This document shows positions 9,452 to 19,121 of a DNA stretch of 64,000 nucleotides, in pieces (the first letter of the stretch is position 1; each line of letters starts with the position of its first letter). Source of the stretch: Deinococcus grandis (lineage in GTDB: Bacteria; Deinococcota; Deinococci; Deinococcales; Deinococcaceae). Location: contig NZ_BCMS01000001.1 in the NCBI RefSeq assembly GCF_001485435.1, forward strand, positions 2,904,001-2,968,000, in the 5' to 3' direction. Position numbers and translations under genes: made by a program. The notes below the pieces were generated by a model that did no database searches, was not told the origin of the DNA, and worked only from the letters and a program-made list of their open reading frames with translations.

Positions 9452-12400
9452 TCAGCGGATGGCGGTGCGGAAGCACACGCTGCCCTGATCGCCCACGGCC
9501 AGGGCGCCCAGGTTCACGGTCATCGTGCCGCGCCCGAACGACCCGCCACTGCTGCTCAGGGCGCCGTCGTCCGTGTCGGCCGCGCTCGTGAAGTACGAGG
9601 TGGTCGGCGTGGTCGTCCCGCGCGTGAGCTTCATCCCGAAGCCGGTGGCCGCACTCGCTTCCTCGGCGTCGTACCCGCCGGTCTGGGCGTTCGTGGTGCC
9701 GGGCACGTGGTCGGTCACCACGAAGTTCGGCAGGGGCGCGCCGCTGATGTTCTCGAAGGCGATGCAGTACTCGAGAACCTCGCCGGGCAGGCCGCCGCCG
9801 GACGTGCCGAAGGTGGTGTTCTGCGTGACGTTCCGCACGGACTTCGTGAGTTTCGCGGCGACCATCCGCGTGACGGCGGTGGCGGTGTTGTTCGCGGGGG
9901 TGGGGTCGGTGGTGGCGCTGCTGACGGACGCGGTGTTCGTCAGGGTCCGCGTGGCGGGCGTGCTCAGCAGCGTCGCCTCGACCGGGGCGGTGGCGGTCAC
10001 GGTGATGGTCTGCGAGGCGCTGGCCGCCAGGGTGCCCAGCGTCCAGCTGAGCGTCTGTCCGCTGACCGTCGCGGCGGGGGCGCTGCTCACGTACGTGAGG
10101 CCCGTGGGCAGCGTGTCGCTCACGGTGACGCCCGTCGCGGGGTTCGGACCGGCGTTCGTGACGGTCAGGGTGTACGTGATGGTCTCGCCGGGCTTCGCGA
10201 AGGCCGGTCCGGTCTTCGTGATGGTCAGGTCGGCAGAGGCCGCTCCCACGTTGACCGTGACGGTGGCCGCGTCGCAGGCGGTCGTGACGGTCGCGTCGCA
10301 GATCTGGTACGTGACGGTGTACGACCCGGCGGGCGTCCCGGCGGGCACGACCAGCTGCCCGCTGGCGTTCACGGTCAGGCCCGTGATCCCACCGGCGTTC
10401 TGCACGGTCACGGCGACATTCGCCGTGGTGGCGGCCGCGCCACCGACGGTGTCGTTGCCCAGGACGGTCACGGTGCCGCCCGTCCCGAACGCGAGGTTCA
10501 CGGTGGCGTCGTTCACGGCGTCCACCACGCGGGTGACGGCGGCGGTACTGGTGTTGTTCGCGGCGGTCGGGTCGGTCGTCCCGGCGGGCGCGGCGACGCT
10601 GGCGGTGTTGCTGAGCAGGCCGCTGGCGGGCGCGGTACCGGTCAGGGTGTACGTCAGGAAGTTGCCGTCCGGCGCAGCATTGGCCGTGTTCGTGTCCAGG
10701 CTCAGCGTGCCGGTCGTGATGCTGACGCTGCTGGCCGTGAAGCTCTGGGTGCCGCAGGTGGCGGTGCCGGTCGCGGCGCAGCTGATGCCGGTCACGGTGA
10801 AGCCGCTGGGCAGGCTGTCGGTGACGGTGGCGCCCGTGACGCTGCTGGGGCCGTTGTTCCACACGCGGATGGTGTAGCTGACCGTCCCGCCGCTCCCCAC
10901 CGCGACCGGGCCGCTCTTGTCGATCGCCAGGTCGGCCACGTCGGGCAGTGTGACAGGCGTGGGGGTGGCCGTGTCACCGTTTGCAGTGGCAGGCGGGGTG
11001 CTGCCGTTCGTCGAGGTGTCGGTCGCCAGCAGGTCCACCGGAGGAATCGGCACGCCGCCCACGAAGGTGTAGCCAGGGTTGCTGCTGCCGGTCGTGCTGG
11101 CGTACACGGTGTTGTTCAGGACGCTGCCGCTGGCAGGCACGCTCGCCTGGTTGGGGTACGTGACCCGCACCGTGAAGGTCACGGTGGCGCTGGCCCCGGC
11201 CGCCATGGTGTTCGTGCCCGTCAGCAGGGCAGTGCTCGTGGTGCCGTTAAACGAACTGCTCGCCGTGACGGCGCCGCTCGTGACGGTCGGTCCAGCCACA
11301 ATGCTCAGGGTCGGCGTCCCCGTCGTGAAGGTGCGGTTCAGGTCCTCAGTCACCTGCACGTTCGGGTTGCTGACCGTACCGGTGTTCTTGACGGTCACCG
11401 TGTACGGCACGTCGAACACCAGGGCGCTGACAGCCGTCACGGCGCCCACGGATTTCACGGTGTCTATACGGTTATCCGGGAACACGCAGGACGCCCCGTC
11501 GGACTGCGCGGCCACCGACCCGGTTGTCAGGGTCGTGAATGTCCCGGTGGTCAGGTTGATGGTGCCGTAGGTGCCGCCGTTCTGGTAGGCGTACAGGGTG
11601 CCACTGACGTCGAAGAACGCGCTGCCGATGGCGTTGGTGGTCGTGAATGCCGGGAAGGTGCCGCGCAGCACGGAAGCGCCGGTCGTGGGGTTGATTTCCA
11701 TCACGCCACCCGGCGTGTACACACCGTACAGCAGGTTGTCAACCGGGTTGAACGCCAGGTCGAAGATCGGAAGCGCCTGCGACAGCGTCAGGGTGCCCAG
11801 CATGCTGATGGCGCCGCCGGGCGCGATCGGCAGCTGAATGCGGTACATCGGCGTCTCCTGCGCCAGCTTGTGAACGTACATCACGCCGGTGGAATCCACG
11901 GCGGCCGAGGCGATGCTGCCGCCAGTGGGAATGGTCGTGTTGAACACCTCGACCGCGCCGCTCCGGCCCAGACGGTACAGGCGGAACGGCGCTCCGGTCG
12001 TGAAGGGCGTGATGTTCAGCGCATAGAAGTACCCGTCACCCTTGTTGAACGCCAGGGCGTTCAGGCCAGGGCCGAAACCCGTGCTCCACTGGGCCGCGCC
12101 GCCCGTTCCCAGGTTATTGCGGTCCAGCAGGTACAGGTTCGACAGCAGCGTGCTGGTGTCCTGACGGATCTGGTAGAAGCGCGCGTCACAGGTGTAGGCG
12201 GCGCCCGCCGCACTGGCGGTCGTGGTCAGGCTGGCCGTGGCGGGCGCGGCGCCCGTGGTGGCCTGTCCGTTCACGGTGCCGGTCACGTTCGCGGCGGGAA
12301 TGGTGTTCGTGCGGGTGGTGGCGGCAGCGTCCGTCACGGTGACGTTCACGGTCACACTGCACGACCCGTTCGCAGGGATGCTGCCACCCGTGAGGCGGAT

Positions 12401-14197
12401 GGCCCCGTCATTGCTTTCGATGGCCGCGCCACCGGTCGTCAGGACCGTGTTGCCAGTCCCCGTGACAATAGTGCCCGCGCAGGAGTTTGCCGTGACCCGC
12501 AGCGGCAACGGCAGGCTCAGGCCCATGGTGGCCGCGATGTTGTCCGTGACAGCCAGGGCACTCGTGGCGAACGGATACGGGTTGGTGACCGTGATGGTCA
12601 GGGCCGTCACGCCGCCCGCAGAAACGGTGGTGGGCGAGAAGGACTTGCTGACGTTCAGGCGTGGTGGCGAGACCACCAGTGGCACGCTGGCGTAATCGTC
12701 TTCGGTGGTAATGCCGTTGTTGGTTTTCGAGTCGCTGTCCGGCTGGGGGGACGAGACGATCTCTGCGACGTTGGTGATCGTACCGGTTCCTGTGACGGTC
12801 GCGGTGATCGTCAGGGTGGTCGTGGCGCCGATGACCGGACTGGGGACGCTCCAGATTCCCGTGGCAGAATCGTATGTGCCGGTGGCGGCCGAGGAACTGA
12901 CAAGGGTCAGGCCAGCAGGCAGGACGTCCCGCACCTGCACGTTCTCCGTGGGCACCGCAGGACCAGAGGCGGGATCAGGTCCATCGTTGCGCAGTGTGAC
13001 GGTGTACGTGACGGTGCTGCCCTGAATGGGTGTGGCGCTGCTGACGGTCTTGGTGAGTGACAGGTCGGCGACGCCGCTGGTGATCAGCAGGGGTACGCTG
13101 CTGATGTAGAACAAATCCTGGCTGCCCTGGATGTTCAGGGTGGCCGACGAGGCCCCGGCTGTCGTTTTGCTGGTCACGTCGAAGGTGTCGAAGTCCACGC
13201 CGTAGGTGTCGTCCCGTCCGGTCGCGGTGGCGGTGGTCCCGGAGCTGAGGCCGGTACTGATGGTGCTGTTGAAGATCCCCTGCCGGGGACCACTCGCGGC
13301 ACCACCCACGTTGAAGATGTTGTTGATGAGTGAGGGCGCCTGTCCAGATCCGAAGCTGAGTGTCTCGGCAACGTTGGTCGAGGTGTTGATGTTCAGGGTT
13401 TCGTCGCCTTCCCAGGCCAGGACAGACGTTTTGGCCTCGAAGACGCTGGGAACGATCAGTCCGTTGACGGTGCGGGTGGTCAGTTCGTTCTGGCTACGGT
13501 CGAAACCCTCGTAGATGACCATGTTCTTGTACGTTTCGGTCGGGGTTTCGTAGATGATGTACATGCCCCAGCCACCCAGCACCGTGGCGTTGGCGCAGTG
13601 GCCGGATGTCTGGGTCGCAGGGGTGGTCCCGATCGTACCCACGTTGGCCGTCTGAATGGTCAGGTCCGTCATGGCGTACGTCTTGTTAGGATTGGCCAGC
13701 GAACCGATGTAGCCCGTGATGTCGGCGACGTTGGAGAAGAAGCTGTTGTAGTTGGTAGGCGCGGTCGCATTGGGAAGAGGGGCGCTATCGAAGTAGGTCG
13801 TCCCCGCATTGACGGTCTGCCCGTCAAACGTGACAGTCGTGTCATTGTTGACGGTGCCCAGCGTGGTGGTCGTGTCGCCTGTTCGGTTGGCAGAGGCCGC
13901 CCAGTACAGCAGTGCCTTGACGATCGTGGCACCCGCTGGCACGCCAGCCACAGCCTGCGACGTGGCCGTGGCGCCCACCTGACAGGCAGCATTGGTAACT
14001 GCTGCAGAGTTGCTTTGGGTGCGGAAGCTGGCGCCGGTGGTCACGTAGTCGAGGCGGCCCTGGAATTTGTATGTGGGTGCGCTGGCCAGTGGCGTGTCTG
14101 CCAGGGCCGTGCTGGTGACAGCGAGACCCAGCAGGGCAGCGACAGCCTGTCGGCATCGGAAGGAGATTCGGGAAATTTTGCTGGGGGGTGAGCTCAT
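9452..14197 (-). CDS. Very large secreted DUF11-repeat surface protein with a propeller-like domain
   Basis: A 1581-residue exported protein. Signal peptide at 1-33 (cleavage near TALA/DTPL). A long N-terminal beta domain reaches about residue 375. DUF11-type repeats follow near 378, 510, 912, 1086 and 1319 (consensus: K-x-G/S-x-x-T-Y-T-V-x-V-x-N-x-G). A DUF6923-like propeller segment covers about 667-906 (LYLLDRNNLGTGG, LAFNPVDNLLYGVY). An Ig/cadherin-like module lies near 1230-1315, and a final module with paired cysteines starts near 1446. No LPXTG motif, C-terminal helix or barrel is visible, so attachment must be by other means. The ATG at 14197 is preferred over 14245 because GAGG lies 6 nt upstream and the signal peptide begins there. 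A terminator separates it from the upstream barrel gene, so it probably has its own promoter. Confidence 0.88.
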   Translation of the reverse strand: MSSPPSKISRISFRCRQAVAALLGLAVTSTALADTPLASAPTYKFQGRLDYVTTGASFRTQSNSAAVTNAACQVGATATSQAVAGVPAGATIVKALLYWAASANRTGDTTTTLGTVNNDTTVTFDGQTVNAGTTYFDSAPLPNATAPTNYNSFFSNVADITGYIGSLANPNKTYAMTDLTIQTANVGTIGTTPATQTSGHCANATVLGGWGMYIIYETPTETYKNMVIYEGFDRSQNELTTRTVNGLIVPSVFEAKTSVLAWEGDETLNINTSTNVAETLSFGSGQAPSLINNIFNVGGAASGPRQGIFNSTISTGLSSGTTATATGRDDTYGVDFDTFDVTSKTTAGASSATLNIQGSQDLFYISSVPLLITSGVADLSLTKTVSSATPIQGSTVTYTVTLRNDGPDPASGPAVPTENVQVRDVLPAGLTLVSSSAATGTYDSATGIWSVPSPVIGATTTLTITATVTGTGTITNVAEIVSSPQPDSDSKTNNGITTEDDYASVPLVVSPPRLNVSKSFSPTTVSAGGVTALTITVTNPYPFATSALAVTDNIAATMGLSLPLPLRVTANSCAGTIVTGTGNTVLTTGGAAIESNDGAIRLTGGSIPANGSCSVTVNVTVTDAAATTRTNTIPAANVTGTVNGQATTGAAPATASLTTTASAAGAAYTCDARFYQIRQDTSTLLSNLYLLDRNNLGTGGAAQWSTGFGPGLNALAFNKGDGYFYALNITPFTTGAPFRLYRLGRSGAVEVFNTTIPTGGSIASAAVDSTGVMYVHKLAQETPMYRIQLPIAPGGAISMLGTLTLSQALPIFDLAFNPVDNLLYGVYTPGGVMEINPTTGASVLRGTFPAFTTTNAIGSAFFDVSGTLYAYQNGGTYGTINLTTGTFTTLTTGSVAAQSDGASCVFPDNRIDTVKSVGAVTAVSALVFDVPYTVTVKNTGTVSNPNVQVTEDLNRTFTTGTPTLSIVAGPTVTSGAVTASSSFNGTTSTALLTGTNTMAAGASATVTFTVRVTYPNQASVPASGSVLNNTVYASTTGSSNPGYTFVGGVPIPPVDLLATDTSTNGSTPPATANGDTATPTPVTLPDVADLAIDKSGPVAVGSGGTVSYTIRVWNNGPSSVTGATVTDSLPSGFTVTGISCAATGTATCGTQSFTASSVSITTGTLSLDTNTANAAPDGNFLTYTLTGTAPASGLLSNTASVAAPAGTTDPTAANNTSTAAVTRVVDAVNDATVNLAFGTGGTVTVLGNDTVGGAAATTANVAVTVQNAGGITGLTVNASGQLVVPAGTPAGSYTVTYQICDATVTTACDAATVTVNVGAASADLTITKTGPAFAKPGETITYTLTVTNAGPNPATGVTVSDTLPTGLTYVSSAPAATVSGQTLSWTLGTLAASASQTITVTATAPVEATLLSTPATRTLTNTASVSSATTDPTPANNTATAVTRMVAAKLTKSVRNVTQNTTFGTSGGGLPGEVLEYCIAFENISGAPLPNFVVTDHVPGTTNAQTGGYDAEEASAATGFGMKLTRGTTTPTTSYFTSAADTDDGALSSSGGSFGRGTMTVNLGALAVGDQGSVCFRTAIR

Positions 14198-14307
14198 GCG
14201 GGGCCTCGCTTTCGAGTGGGGTGGGGGCGGGAGTCTGGGGTTCATGGTGGCGTGCGGGGTCTTGCGGGGGCCTTACAGGACGTGGCAGAAAGTGCGTTCT
14301 CATGAGG

Positions 14308-14350
14308 AAAAAAAGGGGAGAGTGCGGCCGTGGGCGGGCCGCCTCTCCCT
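14308..14350 (-). terminator. Rho-independent terminator after the barrel-protein gene
   Basis: On the minus strand a GC-rich stem of about 14 bp (AGGGAGAGGCGGCC pairing with GGCCGCACTCTCCCCT, one bulge) is followed by seven T residues. It lies just after the stop at 14362. Confidence 0.85.
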
Positions 14351-14361
14351 GTCGGGTGGGG

Positions 14362-17300
14362 TTACTTGCCCACGGTGTCGTCGAGGGTCAGGTCGAGGCG
14401 CAGGTAGGCGCCCTGGCGGGTGTAGGTGTTGCCGATGCCGGTGAAGCCCTGGGGGTTGTACCCGGCGGTGATCCAGGTGCCGGGCAGGGCGCGGACGCTG
14501 GCTTCGAGGCCGTAGCCGTACTGGGTGGTGCCGCTGCCGGGCTGGGTGAGGGCGCGGCCCCAGGCGCCGATGCCGATGCGGTCGGTGAGGTAGTAGGTGC
14601 CGCTCAGGCCGAGTTGCGCGGTGAAGCTGCCGGGGTCGTTCAGGAGGGTGCGGGTGTCGAGTCCGGCGCGGACGGCCCAGGTGGGCTGGCGGTATTCGAC
14701 GGCGAGGTTGCTGCTGAGTTCGGGCTGGTTGCCGGCCAGGGTGCCGTTGACGTAGCGGGCGCTGCCGAGGGCGTTGAAGGTGCGGTTGCGGTACGCGAAG
14801 CCGATGGCGGCGCGCTGGCCGTTCTTGCCGGCGCCGAATTCGACGAGGCCGTCGGCGGTGAGGGTCAGGTGGTCGCCCAGGCTGCCGCTGACGCCGCCGC
14901 GCAGGACGACGCCGAAGCCCTTGTTGCTGTAGGTGAGGTCGGTGCCGGTGGTGGCGCTGAGGGTCTGGGTCTTGTAGTTCAGGTCGACCCCGGCGCCGAG
15001 CTGGGGTTCGCGGGTGGTGATGGCGTAGGTGGCGCTGCCGCGTAGGCCCGCGGTGAGCTGGTCGCTCAGGGCGACGGTGGTGGTGACGCCGAAGCGGGCG
15101 CGGTTGCCCTGGCCGCCTGCGGTGGGGAGATCGTAGGCGACCTGGTAGTTGGTGCTGCCCAGGCGGCTGTCGAGGGTGAGGATGGCGCGCTGGCCGGTCT
15201 TCCAGTTGATCTCGTCGGTGACGCCGAGGGTGATGGTGTCGGTGATGGCGTAGCGGGTGGCGACGGTGGTGATGGGGTCGAGGTTGCCGCCGGCGGCGCC
15301 CGCGAGGGGCTGGGTGTGGGTGATGTCCACGTCGACGGGGGCGTTGTGGTACCCGGCGCTGAGGACGGCGCCGAGGCCGTACTGGTCGCCGTAGGCGTAC
15401 TTGACGCCGGCGCCGACGCTGAAGGGCGCGAGGCGGTAGTCGGCGCGGGCGGTGACGCTGCCGCCCTGGGTGTCCTTGGCGGCGGTGCCGAGGGTGTTGT
15501 GGTATTCGGTCTGGACGCTGCTGCTGAGGCTGGTGGTGTGCTGGGTGGTGACGCTGGCGTTGGCGTTCAGGCCGGGCGCGATGGGCGCGAGGCCGCGGTA
15601 CTGGCCGTCCTGGTAGCGGATGCGGGCCTGGACGGTGCTGCGGCCCAGGGTGGTGCTGAGGTCGGCGCTGGCCTGGAGGCCGCCGGAGTACGCGAGGAGG
15701 CCGTCGGTGCGGGTGGTGCCGTTGTCGTAGGTGGCGCGGGCGCCGGCGGTGACGGTCCCGTCGAGGCTGATGGCGGCGGCGCCGATGGTGGCCTGTCCGG
15801 CCTGGTATTTGATCTGGGCGCCGTAGGCGAGCTGGCGCTGGTCGAGGGGGTTGTTCAGGCGGTAGGTGGCCTGCACGCGGATGTCGTTCAGGCTGGGGTC
15901 GGTGTCGTCCAGGGCGCGGGCCAGGGTGATGATGCCGGTGCGGGTGTCGAGGATGTAGTCGACGTTGCGGGCCAGGGTCTGCTGGGCGAGCAGTTTGCCG
16001 GTGTCGCGTTCCAGGGTCTGGACGACCAGGGTTTCGCTGCCCTCGGCGACGTTGCCGCGGCTCAGGCGCAGCAGGCGGGTGCCTTCGGGGGTCAGGGTGT
16101 CCTGGGCGCGGTCCTCGGGGACCAGGGCGACGAAGCCGCTGAGCTGGGGGTTGCTCTTGCTGGTGACGGTCAGGGCGGTCAGCTGTTCGCCGACGGGCAG
16201 CACGTCGATGGGCAGGCTGCTGCGGCGGTACTCGGCGCGCAGGGTGGGGTGGTCGTAGCGGGCGGCGACCGGGTCGATACCCTGCAGCGGGGTGCTCTGG
16301 ATGCTGGCGTCCCCGAAGGCCGCGAAGCGTTTGAGGGTGTCCTGTTCGGTGGGCAGGCCGTCCTTGTCGGCGGCGACGTACAGTTTGCCGCCGGCGAGGG
16401 GCGTTTCCAGGCTGGCGCGGGCCTGCCAGGTCAGGTCGTCACTCAGGTTCAGGTTCCCGTCGAGGCCCAGGGTGGCGCTGATCATGCCGACGCCGACGCG
16501 GCTGTCGTCGGGGCGGATGTCGAAGCTGCGGGTCAGGATGTCCTGGCCCTGCTGCACCCGGAGTTTCAGGGTGGTGGGGGCGGACTGGGGTTGCAGGACC
16601 AGTTCGCCTTCACCGTTGTCCAGGTGCACCTGGTAGCCGCTCTCGCCGGGGTTGGCGTCGGGCGCGAGGGGTTCGAGGTTGCTGGTCAGGGTGACGCTGG
16701 CCTGTCCGGTGGGGTTGCCGCTGGCGTCCAGGGTGCGGATCTTCAGGCGGATGGGGGTGGCGCCGTCGGCGGTCAGGGTGACGGGGGTGATCTCGGTGCG
16801 GGCGGTGGTGCCGACCAGTTGCACGGTGACGGTGTCCGCGCCGAGTTGCAGGGTGTTCAGGCCCGCCCGGAGGGGAATGCCGACGTAGGTGAGGCGGCGC
16901 ACGCCGCGGGTGGGGTCGGTGGTGGTCTCGCCGACGCGGTCCTCGCTGACGACCTGGCCGTTGACGGTCAGGGGTTGCGCGGCGCCCTGGGGCACTTCGA
17001 CGGTGATGTTGATGCGGTCGCGGATGCGGATCAGGCTGCCCTGCAGGGGGAACTTGATGGCGCCCGGGTTCTCGCTCAGGGTGGTCTGGGCGCTGCCCAG
17101 GGGGCGGGCGGCGCGCAGGTCGGCGTCGTCCACGCGGCCCTGGAGGACCTCGCTGCGTTCACCCTTGTAGCGGGCGAGCAGGGCGGGGGCGGGCAGTTCG
17201 CCCAGGGTGCCGGTGTGGCTCAGGTCGTAGGTGATGGTGCCGGGCACGGCGGTGCCTGCGCGCTGGGCGGCGCCGGGCAGGGTCCAGTACAGGGTGCCGC

Positions 17301-19119
17301 TGGGGCCGCGCAGCGGGTCGGCGAGCGGCTGGCCGTTCAGGCGGGCGCTGCCGGGCACGTACTGCGCGCCGGTGGGGAGTGCGTGGGCGATCACGAGTTC
17401 GCTGGCCTGGGCGGGCGCGTCGAAGGGCAGGGTGACGCTGCTGCTGCGCTGGGCCTGCGGGGCGGGCGTGGGGTCTTCAGGCTGGGGTGCCTGGACCTGG
17501 ATCTGCGCGGAGGTCGTCTGGGTGGCGGCGCAGCGGTCGGTGCCGACGCGGGCGGTCAGGGTGTGCGTGCCGGGCTGCGTGACGCGGGCGGTGTGGGTCA
17601 GGGTGCGGGTCTCGCCGGGGGCGAGGACGCCGGTGAATTCGGTGCTGCCGGTCGCCTCGAGTCCGGCGGGCAGGTCGTCGCGCACGCGGTACGTGACGGG
17701 CTGGTCCCCCGTGTTGCGCAGCGTGAGGCCCAGAGTGATCTCGTCGCCGACGCTGGCCGCGCCCGGGGCGGTCCGTTGCAGTTGCAGGGCGCTGCTGTCG
17801 GCCAGGACGGTGATCTGCACCTGGCGTTCCAGGTTCCAGGGGGCCAGGCGGGCGGTGACGGTCAGCGGGCCGGGGCGGGTGGCGGTGGCCGTGAAGCTCA
17901 GTTCGCCGGGGGTCGCGGCGTTCAGGGTGCCGGTCTTCTCCTGGCGATCGCCGAGTCCGGGGACGTCCAGGCTGAGGTTCAGGGGCAGGTCGCCCTGGAA
18001 GTCGGTGGCCGCGCGGGCGCGCAGGGTGACGGTGTCGCCCTGGCAGACCTCGAGCTTGTCGGTCTGCAGGTCGAGGCTCACGTCGGGGCGGATCTGGACG
18101 CGGGTGTCGCCCCGGCCGTCGCGGGGGACGGTGATGTCGCCGCTGACGCTGACCTGCGCGCCGGGGACGGGCGCGGCGGTGATGGGGTACGTTCCGGCGA
18201 CGACGCGGCGCTCGAAGCTGCCGTTCACCGTCACGGGGGTCTTACCGACGGTGACCTGCGCGGTGGTGGGGCGGGTCTCGCCGGGGAGGATCAGTTCGGC
18301 GGTGACGCCCAGCAGGCCGGTCTGGTCGACGCGGGCGACGGTGATGGGCGCGGGGCTCCCGGCGCGGATCAGGCCGAAGCCGACGGTGTTGCTGAACTGG
18401 CGGGCGGTGGCCGGCTGGCGCAGTTCGACGGTGTAGGTTCCGGCCCGGGCGGGCAGGGGCAGGTCGGTGTAGGCCAGGTCGGCGCTGACCTGCAGGGGGT
18501 AGAGGTTGCCTTCGGTGTCGCGCAGGCGGGCCTGGAGCTCCTGGGGGCCGTCGCCGTCGTACATGCGCAGGGTGTGGGTGCGGCCGTCGGTGGTGACGTT
18601 CACGGCCGGGACCCACTCGCGGGAGTGGACGTTGACGCTGATCTGGTCGGCGTTCACTTCGGCGCTGATGCCCGCGAGGCGGATCGCGAAGGTGTTCTTG
18701 CCGTTGCCGCTGGTGGCGGCGCGGATGCGGTATCGCCCGGCGGGGAGGTCCTGGTCGAGCAGGGTTTCCCAGTCGTGCTGGCCGGGCGTGAAGGTCCGCT
18801 GCAGCAGGGTGATGCCGTCCTCGCGCAGCACGGTGAAGGTGGTGGCGACCTGGCTGCGGTTGGCGTCGTACTGCTCGTCACCGTAGTAGGTGTCGGCGCG
18901 GTAGTCGCTCTGGTCGAGGCGCGGGCTGTACAGTTCGAGCCGCACGGGGCCGTCCAGCGGGACTTCCAGGTTCAGGTCCTGGTCGCCCACGGTCCACATC
19001 AGGCGGTCGCCGACGGTGGTGAGGGGCAGGCTGGTGCTGATGTCCTGTGCGCCGGCTGGGACGCTCACGGCCAGCAGGGCCGAGAGGGTCGTGGCGATGC
19101 GCTTGAAGTCCGGTTGCAC
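14362..19119 (-). CDS. Giant exported protein with Ig/DUF11 modules and C-terminal outer-membrane beta-barrel
   Basis: A 1585-residue protein. Signal peptide at 1-24. Segments in order: a beta-sandwich region near 30-160, Ig-like modules, a DUF11-like module near 425-520, a second near 590-660 (LPTGAQYVPGSARLNGQPLA), a further region near 690-1090, and finally about 490 residues of alternating amphipathic strands ending YLRLDLTLDDTVGK. That tail, with many YxxGxx, NxTLGVTD and aromatic girdle patterns, looks like a large outer-membrane barrel. It could anchor or export the companion DUF11 proteins. The start is GTG, 7 nt after GGAGGT; the upstream gene's TGA falls inside this leader, so translation is coupled. 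Two cysteines (near 350 and 525) may form a disulfide. Family not named; the barrel is inferred from pattern only. Confidence 0.82.
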   Translation of the reverse strand: MQPDFKRIATTLSALLAVSVPAGAQDISTSLPLTTVGDRLMWTVGDQDLNLEVPLDGPVRLELYSPRLDQSDYRADTYYGDEQYDANRSQVATTFTVLREDGITLLQRTFTPGQHDWETLLDQDLPAGRYRIRAATSGNGKNTFAIRLAGISAEVNADQISVNVHSREWVPAVNVTTDGRTHTLRMYDGDGPQELQARLRDTEGNLYPLQVSADLAYTDLPLPARAGTYTVELRQPATARQFSNTVGFGLIRAGSPAPITVARVDQTGLLGVTAELILPGETRPTTAQVTVGKTPVTVNGSFERRVVAGTYPITAAPVPGAQVSVSGDITVPRDGRGDTRVQIRPDVSLDLQTDKLEVCQGDTVTLRARAATDFQGDLPLNLSLDVPGLGDRQEKTGTLNAATPGELSFTATATRPGPLTVTARLAPWNLERQVQITVLADSSALQLQRTAPGAASVGDEITLGLTLRNTGDQPVTYRVRDDLPAGLEATGSTEFTGVLAPGETRTLTHTARVTQPGTHTLTARVGTDRCAATQTTSAQIQVQAPQPEDPTPAPQAQRSSSVTLPFDAPAQASELVIAHALPTGAQYVPGSARLNGQPLADPLRGPSGTLYWTLPGAAQRAGTAVPGTITYDLSHTGTLGELPAPALLARYKGERSEVLQGRVDDADLRAARPLGSAQTTLSENPGAIKFPLQGSLIRIRDRINITVEVPQGAAQPLTVNGQVVSEDRVGETTTDPTRGVRRLTYVGIPLRAGLNTLQLGADTVTVQLVGTTARTEITPVTLTADGATPIRLKIRTLDASGNPTGQASVTLTSNLEPLAPDANPGESGYQVHLDNGEGELVLQPQSAPTTLKLRVQQGQDILTRSFDIRPDDSRVGVGMISATLGLDGNLNLSDDLTWQARASLETPLAGGKLYVAADKDGLPTEQDTLKRFAAFGDASIQSTPLQGIDPVAARYDHPTLRAEYRRSSLPIDVLPVGEQLTALTVTSKSNPQLSGFVALVPEDRAQDTLTPEGTRLLRLSRGNVAEGSETLVVQTLERDTGKLLAQQTLARNVDYILDTRTGIITLARALDDTDPSLNDIRVQATYRLNNPLDQRQLAYGAQIKYQAGQATIGAAAISLDGTVTAGARATYDNGTTRTDGLLAYSGGLQASADLSTTLGRSTVQARIRYQDGQYRGLAPIAPGLNANASVTTQHTTSLSSSVQTEYHNTLGTAAKDTQGGSVTARADYRLAPFSVGAGVKYAYGDQYGLGAVLSAGYHNAPVDVDITHTQPLAGAAGGNLDPITTVATRYAITDTITLGVTDEINWKTGQRAILTLDSRLGSTNYQVAYDLPTAGGQGNRARFGVTTTVALSDQLTAGLRGSATYAITTREPQLGAGVDLNYKTQTLSATTGTDLTYSNKGFGVVLRGGVSGSLGDHLTLTADGLVEFGAGKNGQRAAIGFAYRNRTFNALGSARYVNGTLAGNQPELSSNLAVEYRQPTWAVRAGLDTRTLLNDPGSFTAQLGLSGTYYLTDRIGIGAWGRALTQPGSGTTQYGYGLEASVRALPGTWITAGYNPQGFTGIGNTYTRQGAYLRLDLTLDDTVGK

Positions 19120-19121
19120 GT

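Noticed and set aside
9326..13060. A 1244-codon open frame on the plus strand
   Set aside because: It is the antisense shadow of the DUF11 protein gene; its Gly/Arg/Val-rich content and poor third-position bias mark it as non-coding. The same holds for the long plus-strand frames at 15316-19191, 19503-22118 and 21923-24364.
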